Positions 9,598-19,277 of a stretch of 64,000 bases of DNA are shown here, piece after piece. Source of the DNA: Sphingomonas sp. (GTDB lineage: Bacteria > Pseudomonadota > Alphaproteobacteria > Sphingomonadales > Sphingomonadaceae); assembly GCF_017744835.1 (NCBI RefSeq), contig NZ_JAGIAM010000003.1, positions 372,001 through 436,000 on the forward strand, given 5' to 3'. Both the position numbers and the translations under genes were made by a program. Each line of letters opens with the position of its first letter. Position 1 is the stretch's first letter. The notes under the pieces are model-generated. The model saw only the letters and a list, made by a program, of their open reading frames with translations, did no database searches and was not told where the DNA came from.

Positions 9598-11052
9598 TCA
9601 ATAGGTCACGATCTTCACTCTGTCCCCCGGCCGCAGCACGGCGTCGGGAGCAAGGCCGTTGAGCACGCGGAAATGGTCGGCGGGTGCCTGGTCGACCACC
9701 ATGCGCCGGGCGAGCGACGCGATCGTGTCGCCGGGCTTCACCGTCACCACGCGTAGATAGCGCGGGCGCGCGCGGGCGACCTCGGCGTTGCTCAGCGGAC
9801 GGAAGGATTCGACCAGGGACGTCGCCGCCCCGAGCCCCTGTCCGGCAGGGGTCAGGACGATGAAGTGATAGGCGTTGCCTCCCATCGGGTAGGCGAAGAC
9901 CGTCACGTCGACCTGCGAATTGCCGCTGTTGGCGCGCGCTTGCGCATAGCCGGTGGGCACGCCGTTGATCGTGGTGGTGCGCACATCGTCGACGCCCTGG
10001 CCGAGCAGCGCCCGGAAGATGCCGTCGACATGGTTCCGGAGATTGCCGGCATAGGTCGCGCTCGAGAATTGCGCCTGGGTGTTCGGCCCGGTGATGGTCA
10101 CGGCGCGCGCGCCGTTCGTCATGCTGAAGCCCTGGGGAACGGTGAATCCCAGCCTGAGGCCGGGGTGCAGGAAGTCGCGGCCCACGATCATCCCCTGCCG
10201 CGGATCGTCACCGTAGAGCATGCCGTCGATCGCCGCGAGGAAAGCGTCGCGGTTGCGGGGATTGGCAGTGCCGCCCACCGACTGCGCGCGCTGCGCCGCG
10301 CGGCGGACGCGCGAGGCCGGATCGGGATGCGTGCTTGCCCATTCGGGCGTCGAGCGCGCACTGCCGGCGAGCTGCTGGTCGAGCTGGTTCTGCGCCGCAA
10401 GGCTGGCGAGCATCGTCGCGAGCCCGTCGGTGTCGTAACCCGCGCCGCGCAGATAGTTGACCGCGAGATCGTCCGACTGCGTCTCCTGCCCGCGCGAATA
10501 GCCGAGCGTGGCGAGCTGGGCGCCGGTGTCGATGCCGCGGCCGAGCAGCTCGCCGAACCCTGAATTGCCCGCCACGGCGCCCACCAGCACCTGACCCAGC
10601 ACGCTCAGGATCGAATTGCGCTGCGCCGCCTTCTGGCGGCTCTGGCTGTGCCGCGCCGCGACATGCGCGACTTCGTGCCCGAGCACGCCGGCAAGCTCGG
10701 CTTCGTCGTTCATCAGCGCGAGCAGCCCGCGCGTGACATAGACATGGCCCCCCGGGGTGGCGAAGGCATTGTCGACCGGGCTGTCGAGCAGCGTCACGGT
10801 GAAATCCGAAGGGTTGGACGAGAGCCCCGATTGAACCGCAACGCGACGGGCGACCGTGGCGACATAGCCGGCCTGGCGCCCTTCATAGTGTCCGCCATAT
10901 TCAGCGACCAGCGACGCGCTGGCCTGTTGCCCCTGGCTTCGCTCGGCGGGCGAGATCGGTGCGATCTGGCCGCGGCCCTGCGGTGGCGCGCTCGCGCCAC
11001 AGAACAGGGCGGCCGGAATGGCACATAGGAGAAGCGCTTTGCGGGGCTTCAT
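9598..11052 (-). CDS. M48 metalloprotease with C-terminal LysM domain (BepA/YfgC-like)
   Basis: 484 residues. A signal peptide (about 1-25) directs export. The M48 domain has HEVAH at 126-130 (zinc ligands and catalytic Glu) and a downstream glutamate region (QTQSDDLAVNYL) that supplies the third ligand. The M48 part is followed by a 140-residue uncharacterised segment and a LysM-type domain at about 434-484 (VKPGDTIASLARRM ... LRPGDRVKIVTY) that would hold the enzyme on peptidoglycan. Proteins of this family act in periplasmic protein quality control; BepA itself degrades stalled LptD and BamA, and lptD and surA lie about 30 kb away here. Monocistronic, convergent with ettA. Confidence 0.88.
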   Translation of the reverse strand: MKPRKALLLCAIPAALFCGASAPPQGRGQIAPISPAERSQGQQASASLVAEYGGHYEGRQAGYVATVARRVAVQSGLSSNPSDFTVTLLDSPVDNAFATPGGHVYVTRGLLALMNDEAELAGVLGHEVAHVAARHSQSRQKAAQRNSILSVLGQVLVGAVAGNSGFGELLGRGIDTGAQLATLGYSRGQETQSDDLAVNYLRGAGYDTDGLATMLASLAAQNQLDQQLAGSARSTPEWASTHPDPASRVRRAAQRAQSVGGTANPRNRDAFLAAIDGMLYGDDPRQGMIVGRDFLHPGLRLGFTVPQGFSMTNGARAVTITGPNTQAQFSSATYAGNLRNHVDGIFRALLGQGVDDVRTTTINGVPTGYAQARANSGNSQVDVTVFAYPMGGNAYHFIVLTPAGQGLGAATSLVESFRPLSNAEVARARPRYLRVVTVKPGDTIASLARRMVVDQAPADHFRVLNGLAPDAVLRPGDRVKIVTY

Positions 11053-11148
11053 GGTCCCTCCTGTCGTCCCCCCGGGACAAGTTTTGCCCTGTGCGGCGCG
11101 CGCGGTCCAGTCGCTCGAAGGGGCGGGCTCCTACGCCCGGGCCCTATG

Positions 11149-12750
11149 TCACATCCGGAAGACGCCGAAGGCCGGCCTCTCGGGGATCGGCGCGTTGAGG
11201 CTTGCCGCGAGCGCGAGGCCGAGCACGTCGCGCGTCTGGGCGGGATCGATGATGCCATCGTCCCATAGCCGCGCGGTCGCGTGCCAGGGATTGCCTTCGT
11301 CCTCGTAACGCTGGCGGATCGGTGCCTTGAAGGCTTCGGCATCGGCCTCGCTCCATTTGTCGGCGTCGCGATGGACGGTGGCGAGCACCGATGCGGCCTG
11401 CTCGCCGCCCATCACGCTGATCCGACTGTTGGGCCAGCTGAACAGGAACCGCGGCGAATAGGCGCGGCCGCACATGCCGTAATTGCCCGCGCCGAAGCTT
11501 CCGCCGATCAGCACGGTGATCTTGGGCACGGTGGCGGTGGCGACGGCGGTCACCAGCTTGGCGCCATGTTTCGCAATACCTTCCGCTTCGTACTTCCCGC
11601 CGACCATGAAGCCGGAGATGTTCTGCAGGAAGAGCAGGGGGATGCGCCGCTGACAGGCGAGCTCGATGAAATGCGCGCCCTTCACGGCACTCTCGCTGAA
11701 CAGCACCCCGTTGTTGGCGATGATGCCCACCGGCATGCCCCAGATATGCGCGAAGCCGCACACCAAAGAGGTGCCGTAGAGCGCCTTGAACTCGTGGAAT
11801 TCGCTGCCGTCGACGATGCGCGCGATGACTTCGTGCACGTCATAGGGCGCGCGGACGTCCTGGGGGACGATGCCGTAGAGCTCCTCGGGCGCATGGCGGG
11901 GCGGGCGGGGCGTCAGCAGCGCGACGTCGGGCGTGCGGTCGGCGGGCAAGTGGCTGACGATGTCGCGCACGATCGTCAGGGCATGCTCGTCGTTCTCCGC
12001 GACATGGTCGACCACGCCGGATTTGCGCCCGTGCAGGTCGCCGCCACCCAGATCCTCGGCCGAGATGACTTCGCCCGTCGCGGCCTTCACCAGCGGCGGG
12101 CCGGCAAGGAAGATCGTGCCCTGGTTGCGCACGATCACGCTCTCGTCGCTCATCGCCGGGACATAGGCGCCGCCCGCGGTGCAGCTTCCCATCACGCAGG
12201 CGATCTGCGGGATGCCGAGCGCCGACATATTGGCCTGATTGAAGAAGATTCGGCCGAAATGATCGCGATCGGGGAATACCTCGGCCTGGTGGGGCAGGTT
12301 GGCGCCGCCCGAATCGACCAGATAGATGCAGGGAAGGCGGTTCTGCTCGGCGATCTCCTGCGCGCGGAGATGCTTCTTCACTGTCATCGGATAATAGGTG
12401 CCGCCCTTCACCGTGGCGTCGTTGCACACGATCATGACGGTGCGGCCCGACACGCGGCCGATCCCGGCGATCATGCCGGCGCCGGGCACTTCGCCTTCGT
12501 ACATGTCGCAGGCGGCGAGCTGGCCGATCTCGAGGAAGGGCGAGCCCGGATCGAGCAGCCGCTCGACGCGATCGCGGGGCAGCAGCTTGCCGCGGCTGGT
12601 GTGGCGCTCGCGCGACGCCTCGCTCCCGCCGAGCGCTGCGCGGGCGACGTCGGCGCGCAGCCGCTCGACCAGCGCTCGGTTGTGCGCCGCGTTGGAGCGG
12701 AACGTCTCGCTCTCGCGCATCACCCTGGTATCGAGCACGGGAGCGCTCAT
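11149..12750 (-). CDS. mccB: Methylcrotonyl-CoA carboxylase carboxyltransferase (beta) subunit
   Basis: 533 residues, the usual size of MCC beta. It has the two crotonase-like carboxyltransferase halves; motifs such as [54 protein letters not shown] and [20 protein letters not shown] match MCC beta rather than propionyl-CoA carboxylase. With a biotin-carrying alpha subunit it carboxylates 3-methylcrotonyl-CoA in leucine catabolism. RBS AGGAGAGG precedes the ATG. The alpha subunit, methylglutaconyl-CoA hydratase and HMG-CoA lyase are not in the window; isovaleryl-CoA dehydrogenase is on the same strand 3.5 kb away, beyond two opposite-strand genes. Confidence 0.92.
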   Translation of the reverse strand: MSAPVLDTRVMRESETFRSNAAHNRALVERLRADVARAALGGSEASRERHTSRGKLLPRDRVERLLDPGSPFLEIGQLAACDMYEGEVPGAGMIAGIGRVSGRTVMIVCNDATVKGGTYYPMTVKKHLRAQEIAEQNRLPCIYLVDSGGANLPHQAEVFPDRDHFGRIFFNQANMSALGIPQIACVMGSCTAGGAYVPAMSDESVIVRNQGTIFLAGPPLVKAATGEVISAEDLGGGDLHGRKSGVVDHVAENDEHALTIVRDIVSHLPADRTPDVALLTPRPPRHAPEELYGIVPQDVRAPYDVHEVIARIVDGSEFHEFKALYGTSLVCGFAHIWGMPVGIIANNGVLFSESAVKGAHFIELACQRRIPLLFLQNISGFMVGGKYEAEGIAKHGAKLVTAVATATVPKITVLIGGSFGAGNYGMCGRAYSPRFLFSWPNSRISVMGGEQAASVLATVHRDADKWSEADAEAFKAPIRQRYEDEGNPWHATARLWDDGIIDPAQTRDVLGLALAASLNAPIPERPAFGVFRM

Positions 12751-12873
12751 TAGGGCACCTCTCCTGACCTATTTTGGCTGTGCTTACACCGCGACGGGTC
12801 GCTTGGGAAGGCACTGGCGCGGCGCCGCGCGGCGGAGTAGCAGCGAAGCAAGGAACTATCGGAGAGTTGCCAA

Positions 12874-14946
12874 GTGAATAGTCGCGCGATCCTGCTGGCC
12901 GTGCTTCTCGCCACCACTGCCTGCACCACCGGCGGAGATGCCGGGAACAACGCCACTGCGGTGTCCACTCCGACGATCGGCGTCGATCTCGCCGGCCTCA
13001 ACAAGCAGGTCCGCCCCGGCGACGACTTCGACGAATTCGCCAACGGCGGCTGGCGCGCCCGCACCGAGATCCCGGCGGATCGCTCGAGCACCGGCGTGTT
13101 CCTCGAAGTGTTCAACAAGGCCGAGGCGAACAACGCCGCGATCATGAAAGCCGCGGTCCAGGCCAATGCCGCAGCGGGCACCGACCAGCGCCGCATCGCC
13201 GACTGGTATCATGCCTTCACCGACACCGCCGGAATCGAGGCGCGCGGGCTCGCGCCGCTCAGCGGCGATCTCGACGCGATCGCGCAGCTCGCCGACAAGA
13301 AGGCGCTCTCGGCGATGCTTGGTGGCGACGTGCGCGCCGACGTCGATCCGCTCAACGCGACCAATTTCGAGACCGAGAACGTCTTCGGCATCTTCGTGAC
13401 TCAGGCCTTCAACCAGCCGGAGACCACGGTCCCCTATGTCCTGCAGGGTGGGCTGGGGCTTCCCGAGCGCGATTATTATCTTTCCCCCAAGCCCGAGATG
13501 GCGAAGATCCGCGACCAGTACAAAGCCTATATCGGCAAGCTGCTGAGCCTCGCCAACGTCACCGAACCCGATGCGCGCGCACAGCGGATCTTCGATCTCG
13601 AGACCAAGATCGCCCATGCGCATCTCGACATCGTCGCCAGCCAGGACGCCAACAAGGCGAACAACCCCTGGAAGAAGGCCGATTTCGCGAAGAAGGCCCC
13701 CGGGATCGACTGGGACGCCTTCTGGAACGCGGCGCAGCTCGGCAACCAGCAGGACTTCATCGTCTGGCAGCCGACCGCCATCGCCGGCATCGCGCGGCTG
13801 GTCGGCAGTGAGCCGCTGCAGGTCTGGCAGGACTGGCTGACCTTCCACCGGATCAACCAGGTCACCGACGTGCTTCCCGCTGCCTTCGACCAGGCGCATT
13901 TCGAATTCTATAACCAGACGCTCAACGGCCAGCCCAAGCCGCGCCCGCGCGACAAGCGCGCGATCGCCAGCATCAACGCCTGGCTCGGCGATGCGGTGGG
14001 TCAGCTCTATGTGAAGGACTATTTCCCCGCTTCGTCCAAGGCCGACATCCAGGGGATGGTGAAGAACATCCTCGGCGCCTTCGACAAGCGCGTGGCCGCG
14101 CTCGACTGGATGGCGCCCGCGACCAAGGCCGAGGCGCGCCGCAAGATCGCGACGATGAAGGTCGGCATCGGCTATCCCGAGACCTGGCGCAGCTATGACG
14201 GGCTCGACGTGAAGGCGGACGATCCGGTGGGCAACCTCCGCCGCGCCCAGCTCGCCGAATATCGCCACCAGCTTGCCAAGATCGGCAAGCCGGTCGACCG
14301 CGGCGAATGGTGGATGACGCCGCAGACGGTGAACGCCGTCAACCTGCCGCTCCAGAACGCACTCAACTTCCCCGCCGCGATCCTGCAGGCGCCTTTCTAC
14401 GATCCGGGCGCGGATGCGGCGGCCAATTACGGCTCGATCGGCGCGGTGATCGGGCACGAGATCAGCCACGGCTTCGACGATCTCGGCGCGAACTTCGATT
14501 CGACCGGCCGCCTGCGCAACTGGTGGACCCCTGCCGATCTCGCGCGCTTCAAGGCGAGCGGCGAGGCGCTGGTGAAGCAGTTCGATGCCTATGAGGTGCT
14601 GCCAGGCCTGCACATCAACGGTCGCCAGACGCTGAGCGAGAACATCGCCGACGTCGCGGGGCTGTCGGCGGCCTATGACGCCTGGAAGGCGTCGCTCGGC
14701 GGCAAGGAAGCGCCGGTGATCGGCGGCCTCACCGGCGACCAGCGCTTCTTCCTCGCCTTCGCGCAGAGCTGGCGCGAGAAGACGCGCGAGCAGCAGCTCC
14801 GCGCCCGCGTCGCCACCGACGCGCATGCGCCGGCCCGCTGGCGCGCCCAGACGGTGCGCAACCTCGATGCCTGGTATCCCGCCTTCAAGGTGGAGGAAGG
14901 GCAGAAGCTCTATCTCGCGCCCGACAAGCGCGTGAAGGTCTGGTGA
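12874..14946 (+). CDS. M13-family metallopeptidase (neprilysin/PepO-like)
   Basis: 690 residues, typical for bacterial M13 enzymes. The N-terminus is a lipoprotein-type signal (LLATTAC, candidate Cys at about 16), then GGDAGNN, so it is probably an outer-membrane or periplasmic lipoprotein. The large helical M13_N region is followed by the catalytic domain with HEISH at 528-532 (zinc ligands and catalytic Glu) and ENIAD at 589-593 (third ligand and stabilising Asp). Such enzymes cleave oligopeptides. The GTG start at 12874 is supported by GGAG about 9 bases upstream. A strong terminator follows the stop. Confidence 0.92.
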   Translation: MNSRAILLAVLLATTACTTGGDAGNNATAVSTPTIGVDLAGLNKQVRPGDDFDEFANGGWRARTEIPADRSSTGVFLEVFNKAEANNAAIMKAAVQANAAAGTDQRRIADWYHAFTDTAGIEARGLAPLSGDLDAIAQLADKKALSAMLGGDVRADVDPLNATNFETENVFGIFVTQAFNQPETTVPYVLQGGLGLPERDYYLSPKPEMAKIRDQYKAYIGKLLSLANVTEPDARAQRIFDLETKIAHAHLDIVASQDANKANNPWKKADFAKKAPGIDWDAFWNAAQLGNQQDFIVWQPTAIAGIARLVGSEPLQVWQDWLTFHRINQVTDVLPAAFDQAHFEFYNQTLNGQPKPRPRDKRAIASINAWLGDAVGQLYVKDYFPASSKADIQGMVKNILGAFDKRVAALDWMAPATKAEARRKIATMKVGIGYPETWRSYDGLDVKADDPVGNLRRAQLAEYRHQLAKIGKPVDRGEWWMTPQTVNAVNLPLQNALNFPAAILQAPFYDPGADAAANYGSIGAVIGHEISHGFDDLGANFDSTGRLRNWWTPADLARFKASGEALVKQFDAYEVLPGLHINGRQTLSENIADVAGLSAAYDAWKASLGGKEAPVIGGLTGDQRFFLAFAQSWREKTREQQLRARVATDAHAPARWRAQTVRNLDAWYPAFKVEEGQKLYLAPDKRVKVW

Positions 14947-14950
14947 TCCG

Positions 14951-14979
14951 ATCCTCCCCGGGCTGCCGGGGAGGATTTT
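14951..14979 (+). terminator. Rho-independent terminator of the M13 peptidase gene
   Basis: A perfect 11-bp stem, ATCCTCCCCGG (14951-14961) and its complement (14966-14976), with a 4-nt loop and followed by TTTT, begins 5 bases after the stop codon. Confidence 0.88.
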
Positions 14980-15047
14980 GCCTCTTGCCTTGAACGACCC
15001 AGCATGTGGTATCCCGTCTCCCAATGTGAAAACATCGGGAGACGGGG

Positions 15048-16235
15048 ATGCGCTGGCAGCTGAGGCTCGGGATTGCGGCGGGGGCCGTGTCGCTCATCGG
15101 GGCGGCGCCGGCGCCGCAGGGGACCTGGACGCGCGCCTGGACCGCGAGCATGTGGCAGGCCGCGCCGGTTCCGGCGCAGATGGTGAGCGTCGACAACGCC
15201 ACAATCCGTTCGGCGGTGCGCGTCGGCGCGAGCGGGGGCAAGATCCGGCTGCGGCTGGTCAACGACTATGGGCCCGCGCTGAGCATCGGTGCAGTGACGG
15301 CGCGCGTCGCCGGCGGCCCGGCGGTACGCGTGACTTTCGATGGGCAGGGCGCCACCTCGGTGCCCGAGGGCGCCCCGCTGGTGAGCGATCCCGTTCCGCT
15401 GCCGGTGAAGGCCTTCGACATCGTCGAAGTGTCGATCTACTTCCCCGGCAAGGCCGATCTGACCACCGTCCATGCTGCGAGCGGCGCCCCGACCTATGTC
15501 TCCGCGCCGGGGGACCGCAGCGGGGAGGCATTCACCCCGGTGGCGAAGCACAATTCGCGGCCGCTGCTCGCGGGGATCGACGTGCTGACGCCGAAGCCCC
15601 GGCCGATCGTCGTGGCCTATGGCGATTCGATCACCGACAACACCGGCTGCGCCAACGACGCAGTGCCGGTGTGCCGCTGGAGCGACGTGCTCGCGCGCAG
15701 GCTCGCGGCGGCGGGCAAGCCGCATGTCGTGGTGACGCAGGCGATCTCGGGCAACCGCATCCTCGCGAACGGCACTGGCCCCAGCGCGCTGGCCCGTCTC
15801 GACCGCGACGTGCTCGCGGTGCCGGGCGTGACCACGATCGTGCTGCTCGAGGGGATCAACGACATCGGCGGATCGGGCCGCGTGCGCGACGGCGTGGCGG
15901 CGCCGACGATCACCGCCGATCAGCTGATCCAGGGCTATCGTCAGCTCGTCACGCGCGCGCACGACCGCGGGATCAAGGTGATCGCGATGACCGTGCTGCC
16001 CTATGAAGGTGCCGGCTATTACACCGAGGCGGGCGAGGCGATGCGGACGCGCGTCAACGCATGGATCCGCACCTCCGGCACCTTCGACGGTGTGATCGAC
16101 ATGGAGGAGGTCGTCGCCGACCCGGCCAATCCGAAGCGGCTGGCGGCCGACCTCCAGCGCGGCGACAACCTCCACCCCGATGGCCGCGGCGAGACCAGGA
16201 TGGGCGAGGCGATCGACCTCAAGCTGTTCCGCTAG
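15048..16235 (+). CDS. Secreted SGNH/GDSL-family esterase
   Basis: 395 residues with a signal peptide ending near GAAPAPQG. After a roughly 150-residue beta-rich N-terminal region the SGNH hydrolase domain begins: [10 protein letters not shown] with nucleophile Ser194, QAISGNR (oxyanion Gly), LLEGINDIG (Asn of block III) and RGDNLHPD with catalytic Asp and His376. The two-domain layout is that of the bacterial secreted lipase/acylhydrolase (XynE- or rhamnogalacturonan-acetylesterase-like) group; the substrate is unknown, perhaps acetylated polysaccharide. Its TAG stop shares the four bases CTAG with the stop of the convergent ivd gene. Confidence 0.88.
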   Translation: MRWQLRLGIAAGAVSLIGAAPAPQGTWTRAWTASMWQAAPVPAQMVSVDNATIRSAVRVGASGGKIRLRLVNDYGPALSIGAVTARVAGGPAVRVTFDGQGATSVPEGAPLVSDPVPLPVKAFDIVEVSIYFPGKADLTTVHAASGAPTYVSAPGDRSGEAFTPVAKHNSRPLLAGIDVLTPKPRPIVVAYGDSITDNTGCANDAVPVCRWSDVLARRLAAAGKPHVVVTQAISGNRILANGTGPSALARLDRDVLAVPGVTTIVLLEGINDIGGSGRVRDGVAAPTITADQLIQGYRQLVTRAHDRGIKVIAMTVLPYEGAGYYTEAGEAMRTRVNAWIRTSGTFDGVIDMEEVVADPANPKRLAADLQRGDNLHPDGRGETRMGEAIDLKLFR

Positions 16236-17386
16236 GCGCCAACCAGCTCGCGCCCGATCAGCATGCGGCGGATCTCGTTGGTCCCCGCGCCGATGTCGAG
16301 CAGCTTGGCGTCGCGGGCGAAGCGCTCGACCGGCCAGTCCTTGGTGTAACCGGCGCCGCCCAGGGCCTGGATCGCCTCGAGGCTGACCTTCACGGCATTC
16401 TCGCTCGCGAGCAGGATCGCCCCCGCGGCATCGAAGCGCGTCGTGCGCCCGGCGTCGCAGCTCTTCGCCACGGCATAGACGTAGGCGCGGGCGCTGTTCA
16501 GCGCGACGTACATGTCCGCCACCTTGGCCTGCATCAGCTGGAAATGGCCGATCGGCTGGCCGAACTGTTTCCGATCGCGGATATAGGGCAGCACCACGTC
16601 GAGGCAGGCCTGCATGATGCCCAGCTGGATGCCGGCGAGCACGGTGCGCTCATAGTCCAGCCCGCTCATCAGCACGCCGACGCCGCCGTTGACCGGCCCC
16701 ATGACGTTCGCGTCCGGCACCTCGCAGTCGTTGAACACCAGTTCGGCCGTCGGCGAGCCGCGCATGCCCATCTTGTCGATCTTCTGCCCGATCGAGAAAC
16801 CGGGCATGTCCTTCTCGATGATGAAGGTCGTGATCCCGCGCGATCCCTCGCCGGTCTTGGCATAGACCACCAAAGTGTCGGCATAGGCCGCGTTGGTGAT
16901 CCAGAACTTCGTGCCGTTGAGCACATAGCCCCGGTCGCTCTTCTCGGCGCGCAGCTTCATCGAGACCACGTCCGATCCGGCGCCCGCCTCGGACATCGCG
17001 AGACTGCCGACATGTTCGCCCGAGACCAGCTTGGGCAGGTACTTCGCCTTCTGCTCCTCGTTCGCCCAGCGGTGGATCTGGTTGACGCACAGGTTCGAGT
17101 GCGCGCCATAGCTCAGCCCGATCGACGCCGAGGCGCGGCTGACTTCCTCGCACGCGATGACATGCTCGAGATAGCCGAGCCCGAGCCCGCCCCACTGCTC
17201 GTCCACCGTGATGCCGTGCAGCCCCAGCTCGCCCATCGCCGCCCAGAGTTCGTCGCGCGGGAACCAGTCCTCGGCGTCGATCCGCGCCGCCAGCGGCTCG
17301 ATCCGCTCCTTCGCGAAGCGCTGGGTGGTCTCGCGGATCATGTCGGCGGTCTCGCCGAGCCCGAAGTCGAGGGTGGGTTCCATCAT
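16232..17386 (-). CDS. ivd: Isovaleryl-CoA dehydrogenase
   Basis: 384-residue FAD acyl-CoA dehydrogenase; third step of leucine degradation, isovaleryl-CoA to 3-methylcrotonyl-CoA, electrons passed to ETF. The assignment to IVD rather than another ACAD rests on the catalytic base: Glu near residue 246 in [11 protein letters not shown], on helix G as in IVD (Glu254 in human), while the position used by most ACADs is Ala in [11 protein letters not shown]. Other family motifs: [47 protein letters not shown]. It is the metabolic partner of MccB but lies apart from it. ATG at 17386; MM start, so the second ATG is also possible. Confidence 0.94.
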   Translation of the reverse strand: MMEPTLDFGLGETADMIRETTQRFAKERIEPLAARIDAEDWFPRDELWAAMGELGLHGITVDEQWGGLGLGYLEHVIACEEVSRASASIGLSYGAHSNLCVNQIHRWANEEQKAKYLPKLVSGEHVGSLAMSEAGAGSDVVSMKLRAEKSDRGYVLNGTKFWITNAAYADTLVVYAKTGEGSRGITTFIIEKDMPGFSIGQKIDKMGMRGSPTAELVFNDCEVPDANVMGPVNGGVGVLMSGLDYERTVLAGIQLGIMQACLDVVLPYIRDRKQFGQPIGHFQLMQAKVADMYVALNSARAYVYAVAKSCDAGRTTRFDAAGAILLASENAVKVSLEAIQALGGAGYTKDWPVERFARDAKLLDIGAGTNEIRRMLIGRELVGA

Positions 17387-17409
17387 TCTCTCCGAATCAT
17401 CGTTCCGGC

Positions 17410-17466
17410 CTTGTCGAGGCGCGGTGCATGTCCCTAGGCTTGGAGAAACCGCGCCGCTTCGACAAG
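17410..17466. repeat. Palindromic intergenic repeat (REP-like)
   Basis: An imperfect inverted repeat between ivd and the divergent permease: CTTGTCGAGGCGCGGT (17410-17425) with ACCGCGCCGCTTCGACAAG (17448-17466), about 22-nt loop. The sequence style (TTCGACAAG termini) is that of short dispersed palindromes seen between genes in sphingomonads. It lies just upstream of the permease RBS. Confidence 0.5.
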
Positions 17467-17489
17467 CGCGGGCGCTTCAGGGGGATCGG

Positions 17490-18902
17490 GTGACAAGCCT
17501 TTTCAGACGCAAGATCGTGACCGGCGCCGAGGAACAGCCGGAGGCGCACCGGCTGGCGCGCACGCTTTCCTGGCCGCATCTGGTGGCGCTGGGCGTCGGT
17601 GCGATCGTCGGCACCGGCATCCTCACGCTGATCGGTGTGGGCGCCGACCGCGCCGGGCCCGCGGTGCTGCTGAGCTTCGCCGTGGCGGGGCTGGTCTGCG
17701 CCGCCGCCGCGCTCTGCTATGCCGAGATGGCGACGATGATCCCCGCCTCGGGCAGCGCCTATACCTACAGCTATGCCACGCTCGGCGAAGTGATCGCCTG
17801 GGTGGTCGGCTGGTCGCTGATCCTCGAATATTCGCTGGTGGTCGCGACCGTCGCGGTCGGCTGGTCGGGCTATGCCGTGGGCTTTCTCGGCGGTCTGGGA
17901 ATCCATCTGCCCGACTGGCTCACTCACGGGCCGACCGCCGACGGTGCGATCGGCATCAACCTGCCCGCGATCGTCATCATCGCCGTGGTCGCCGGGCTGC
18001 TGATGCTCGGCACGCGGGAGAGCGCGCGGATCAATTCGGCGCTGGTGGTGCTCAAGCTGGTGACGCTCACGCTGTTCGTCGCCGTGGCGCTGCCGCATTT
18101 CGACGCGGCCAACCTCCATCCCTTCACGCCCTATGGCTTCGCAAGCACGCCGGGCGCGGACGGCGTGAAATACGGCGTGATGGGCGCCGCGGCGATCATC
18201 TTCTTCGCCTTCTACGGCTTCGACGCGATCTCGACCGCGGCCGAGGAAGCCAAGAACCCCGAGCGCGACCTTGCGATCGGCATCGTCGGATCGATGGTCG
18301 CCTGCACGCTCATCTACATGATCGTCGCCGCAGCGGCGGTGGGGGCGCTCAGCTACACGCGCTTCTCGGACAGCGCCGAGCCGCTCGCGCTGATCCTGCG
18401 CGAGATCGGGCAGGAGCGCATCGCCACCATCGTCGCGGCCTCGGCGGCGATCGCGCTGCCCACGGTGCTGCTCGCCTTCCTTTACGGCCAGAGCCGCATC
18501 TTCCTGGTGATGGCGCGCGACGGCTTCCTGCCGGCGAGCCTCGCCAGGGTCTCGTCGCGCGGCACGCCGGCGCGGATCACCGCGATCACTGCGATCCTCG
18601 TCGCGGTGCTCGCCGCGCTCACGCCGCTCGACATGATCGCGAGCCTCGCCAACGCCGGAACGCTGTGCGCCTTCATCGCTGTCGCGATCTGCGTGCTCGT
18701 CTCGCGCCGCCGCGATCCCGACGCACGACGCCCGTTCCGCACGCCGCTTCCCTGGATCGTCGCGCCCTTCGCAGTGCTCGGCTGCCTCTATCTGTTCGTC
18801 AGCCTCCAGGCCGTGACCCAATGGTCGTTCCTGGTGTGGAACCTGTTCGGGCTCGCGGTCTATCTGCTCTATGCGCGGCGGCGGGCGACGCTCAGCCGGT
18901 GA
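17490..18902 (+). CDS. APC-superfamily amino-acid permease
   Basis: 470-residue inner-membrane transporter with about 12 hydrophobic helices. Helix 1 has the APC signature VGAIVGTGILTLIG, and the helix-6 region FFAFYGFDAISTAAEEAKNPERDLAIGI is typical of the cationic amino acid transporter (CAT/YfnA-like) branch. It probably imports amino acids; next to the tyrosine-catabolic genes, an aromatic substrate is tempting but unproven. The GTG at 17490 was chosen from a GGGGGA ribosome site and a short cytosolic N-terminus (MTSLFRRK); the longer open frame runs through the palindromic repeat. It ends by overlapping the convergent Rieske gene by 11 bases. Confidence 0.85.
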   Translation: MTSLFRRKIVTGAEEQPEAHRLARTLSWPHLVALGVGAIVGTGILTLIGVGADRAGPAVLLSFAVAGLVCAAAALCYAEMATMIPASGSAYTYSYATLGEVIAWVVGWSLILEYSLVVATVAVGWSGYAVGFLGGLGIHLPDWLTHGPTADGAIGINLPAIVIIAVVAGLLMLGTRESARINSALVVLKLVTLTLFVAVALPHFDAANLHPFTPYGFASTPGADGVKYGVMGAAAIIFFAFYGFDAISTAAEEAKNPERDLAIGIVGSMVACTLIYMIVAAAAVGALSYTRFSDSAEPLALILREIGQERIATIVAASAAIALPTVLLAFLYGQSRIFLVMARDGFLPASLARVSSRGTPARITAITAILVAVLAALTPLDMIASLANAGTLCAFIAVAICVLVSRRRDPDARRPFRTPLPWIVAPFAVLGCLYLFVSLQAVTQWSFLVWNLFGLAVYLLYARRRATLSR

Positions 18903-19245
18903 CGATCGTCCCGTCGCGGACCTCGACCGGCCAGGGCTGAAGCGCCGCGCCCGCGCAGGGGCCGCCGACGCAGCGGCCATCCTCGATCCGGAACAGCGCG
19001 CCGTGCCACGAGCAGGCGATCAGGCGCGAGTCGTCGGTGAGATATTGGTCGAGCGTCTGCGCGAGCGGCAGTCCCATGTGTGGGCAGCGATCGACATAGC
19101 CATGCACCGTCTCGCCCCGGCGGACGACGAAGCCGTGGAAGCGCCCGGCGCGCATCTCGAGCACGAAGTTGCGTGCCTTGCCGTCGGGGATCAGCGCCAG
19201 CGGCCCGAGCGCGATGCCCGACGGCGTGGCCGAGAGGCGGTCCAT
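18892..19245 (-). CDS. Rieske [2Fe-2S] domain protein
   Basis: 117-residue single-domain Rieske protein. Cluster ligands are visible as RCPHMGLPL (Cys54, His56) and CSWHGALF (Cys78, His81), the CxH...CxxH pattern of Rieske-type ferredoxins and oxygenase components. No signal peptide, so cytosolic. It is the last gene of the hppD-hmgA-Rieske series on the minus strand, starting 32 bases after the hmgA stop, which suggests an electron-transfer or accessory role in aromatic breakdown; that is inference. Its 3' end overlaps the permease gene. Confidence 0.88.
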   Translation of the reverse strand: MDRLSATPSGIALGPLALIPDGKARNFVLEMRAGRFHGFVVRRGETVHGYVDRCPHMGLPLAQTLDQYLTDDSRLIACSWHGALFRIEDGRCVGGPCAGAALQPWPVEVRDGTIVTG

Positions 19246-19277
19246 CTAAGTCCTCCCCCGGCAAAGCTGGGGAAAGA

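Noticed and set aside
11281..12753. 490-codon plus-strand frame over mccB
   Set aside because: Composition is that of a GC-rich shadow (His/Asp/Arg/Gly-rich), without motifs; mccB has clear family sequence.
12856..15024. 722-codon minus-strand frame over the M13 peptidase
   Set aside because: Antisense shadow; no domain recognised, and the plus strand has a full signal peptide and zinc motifs.
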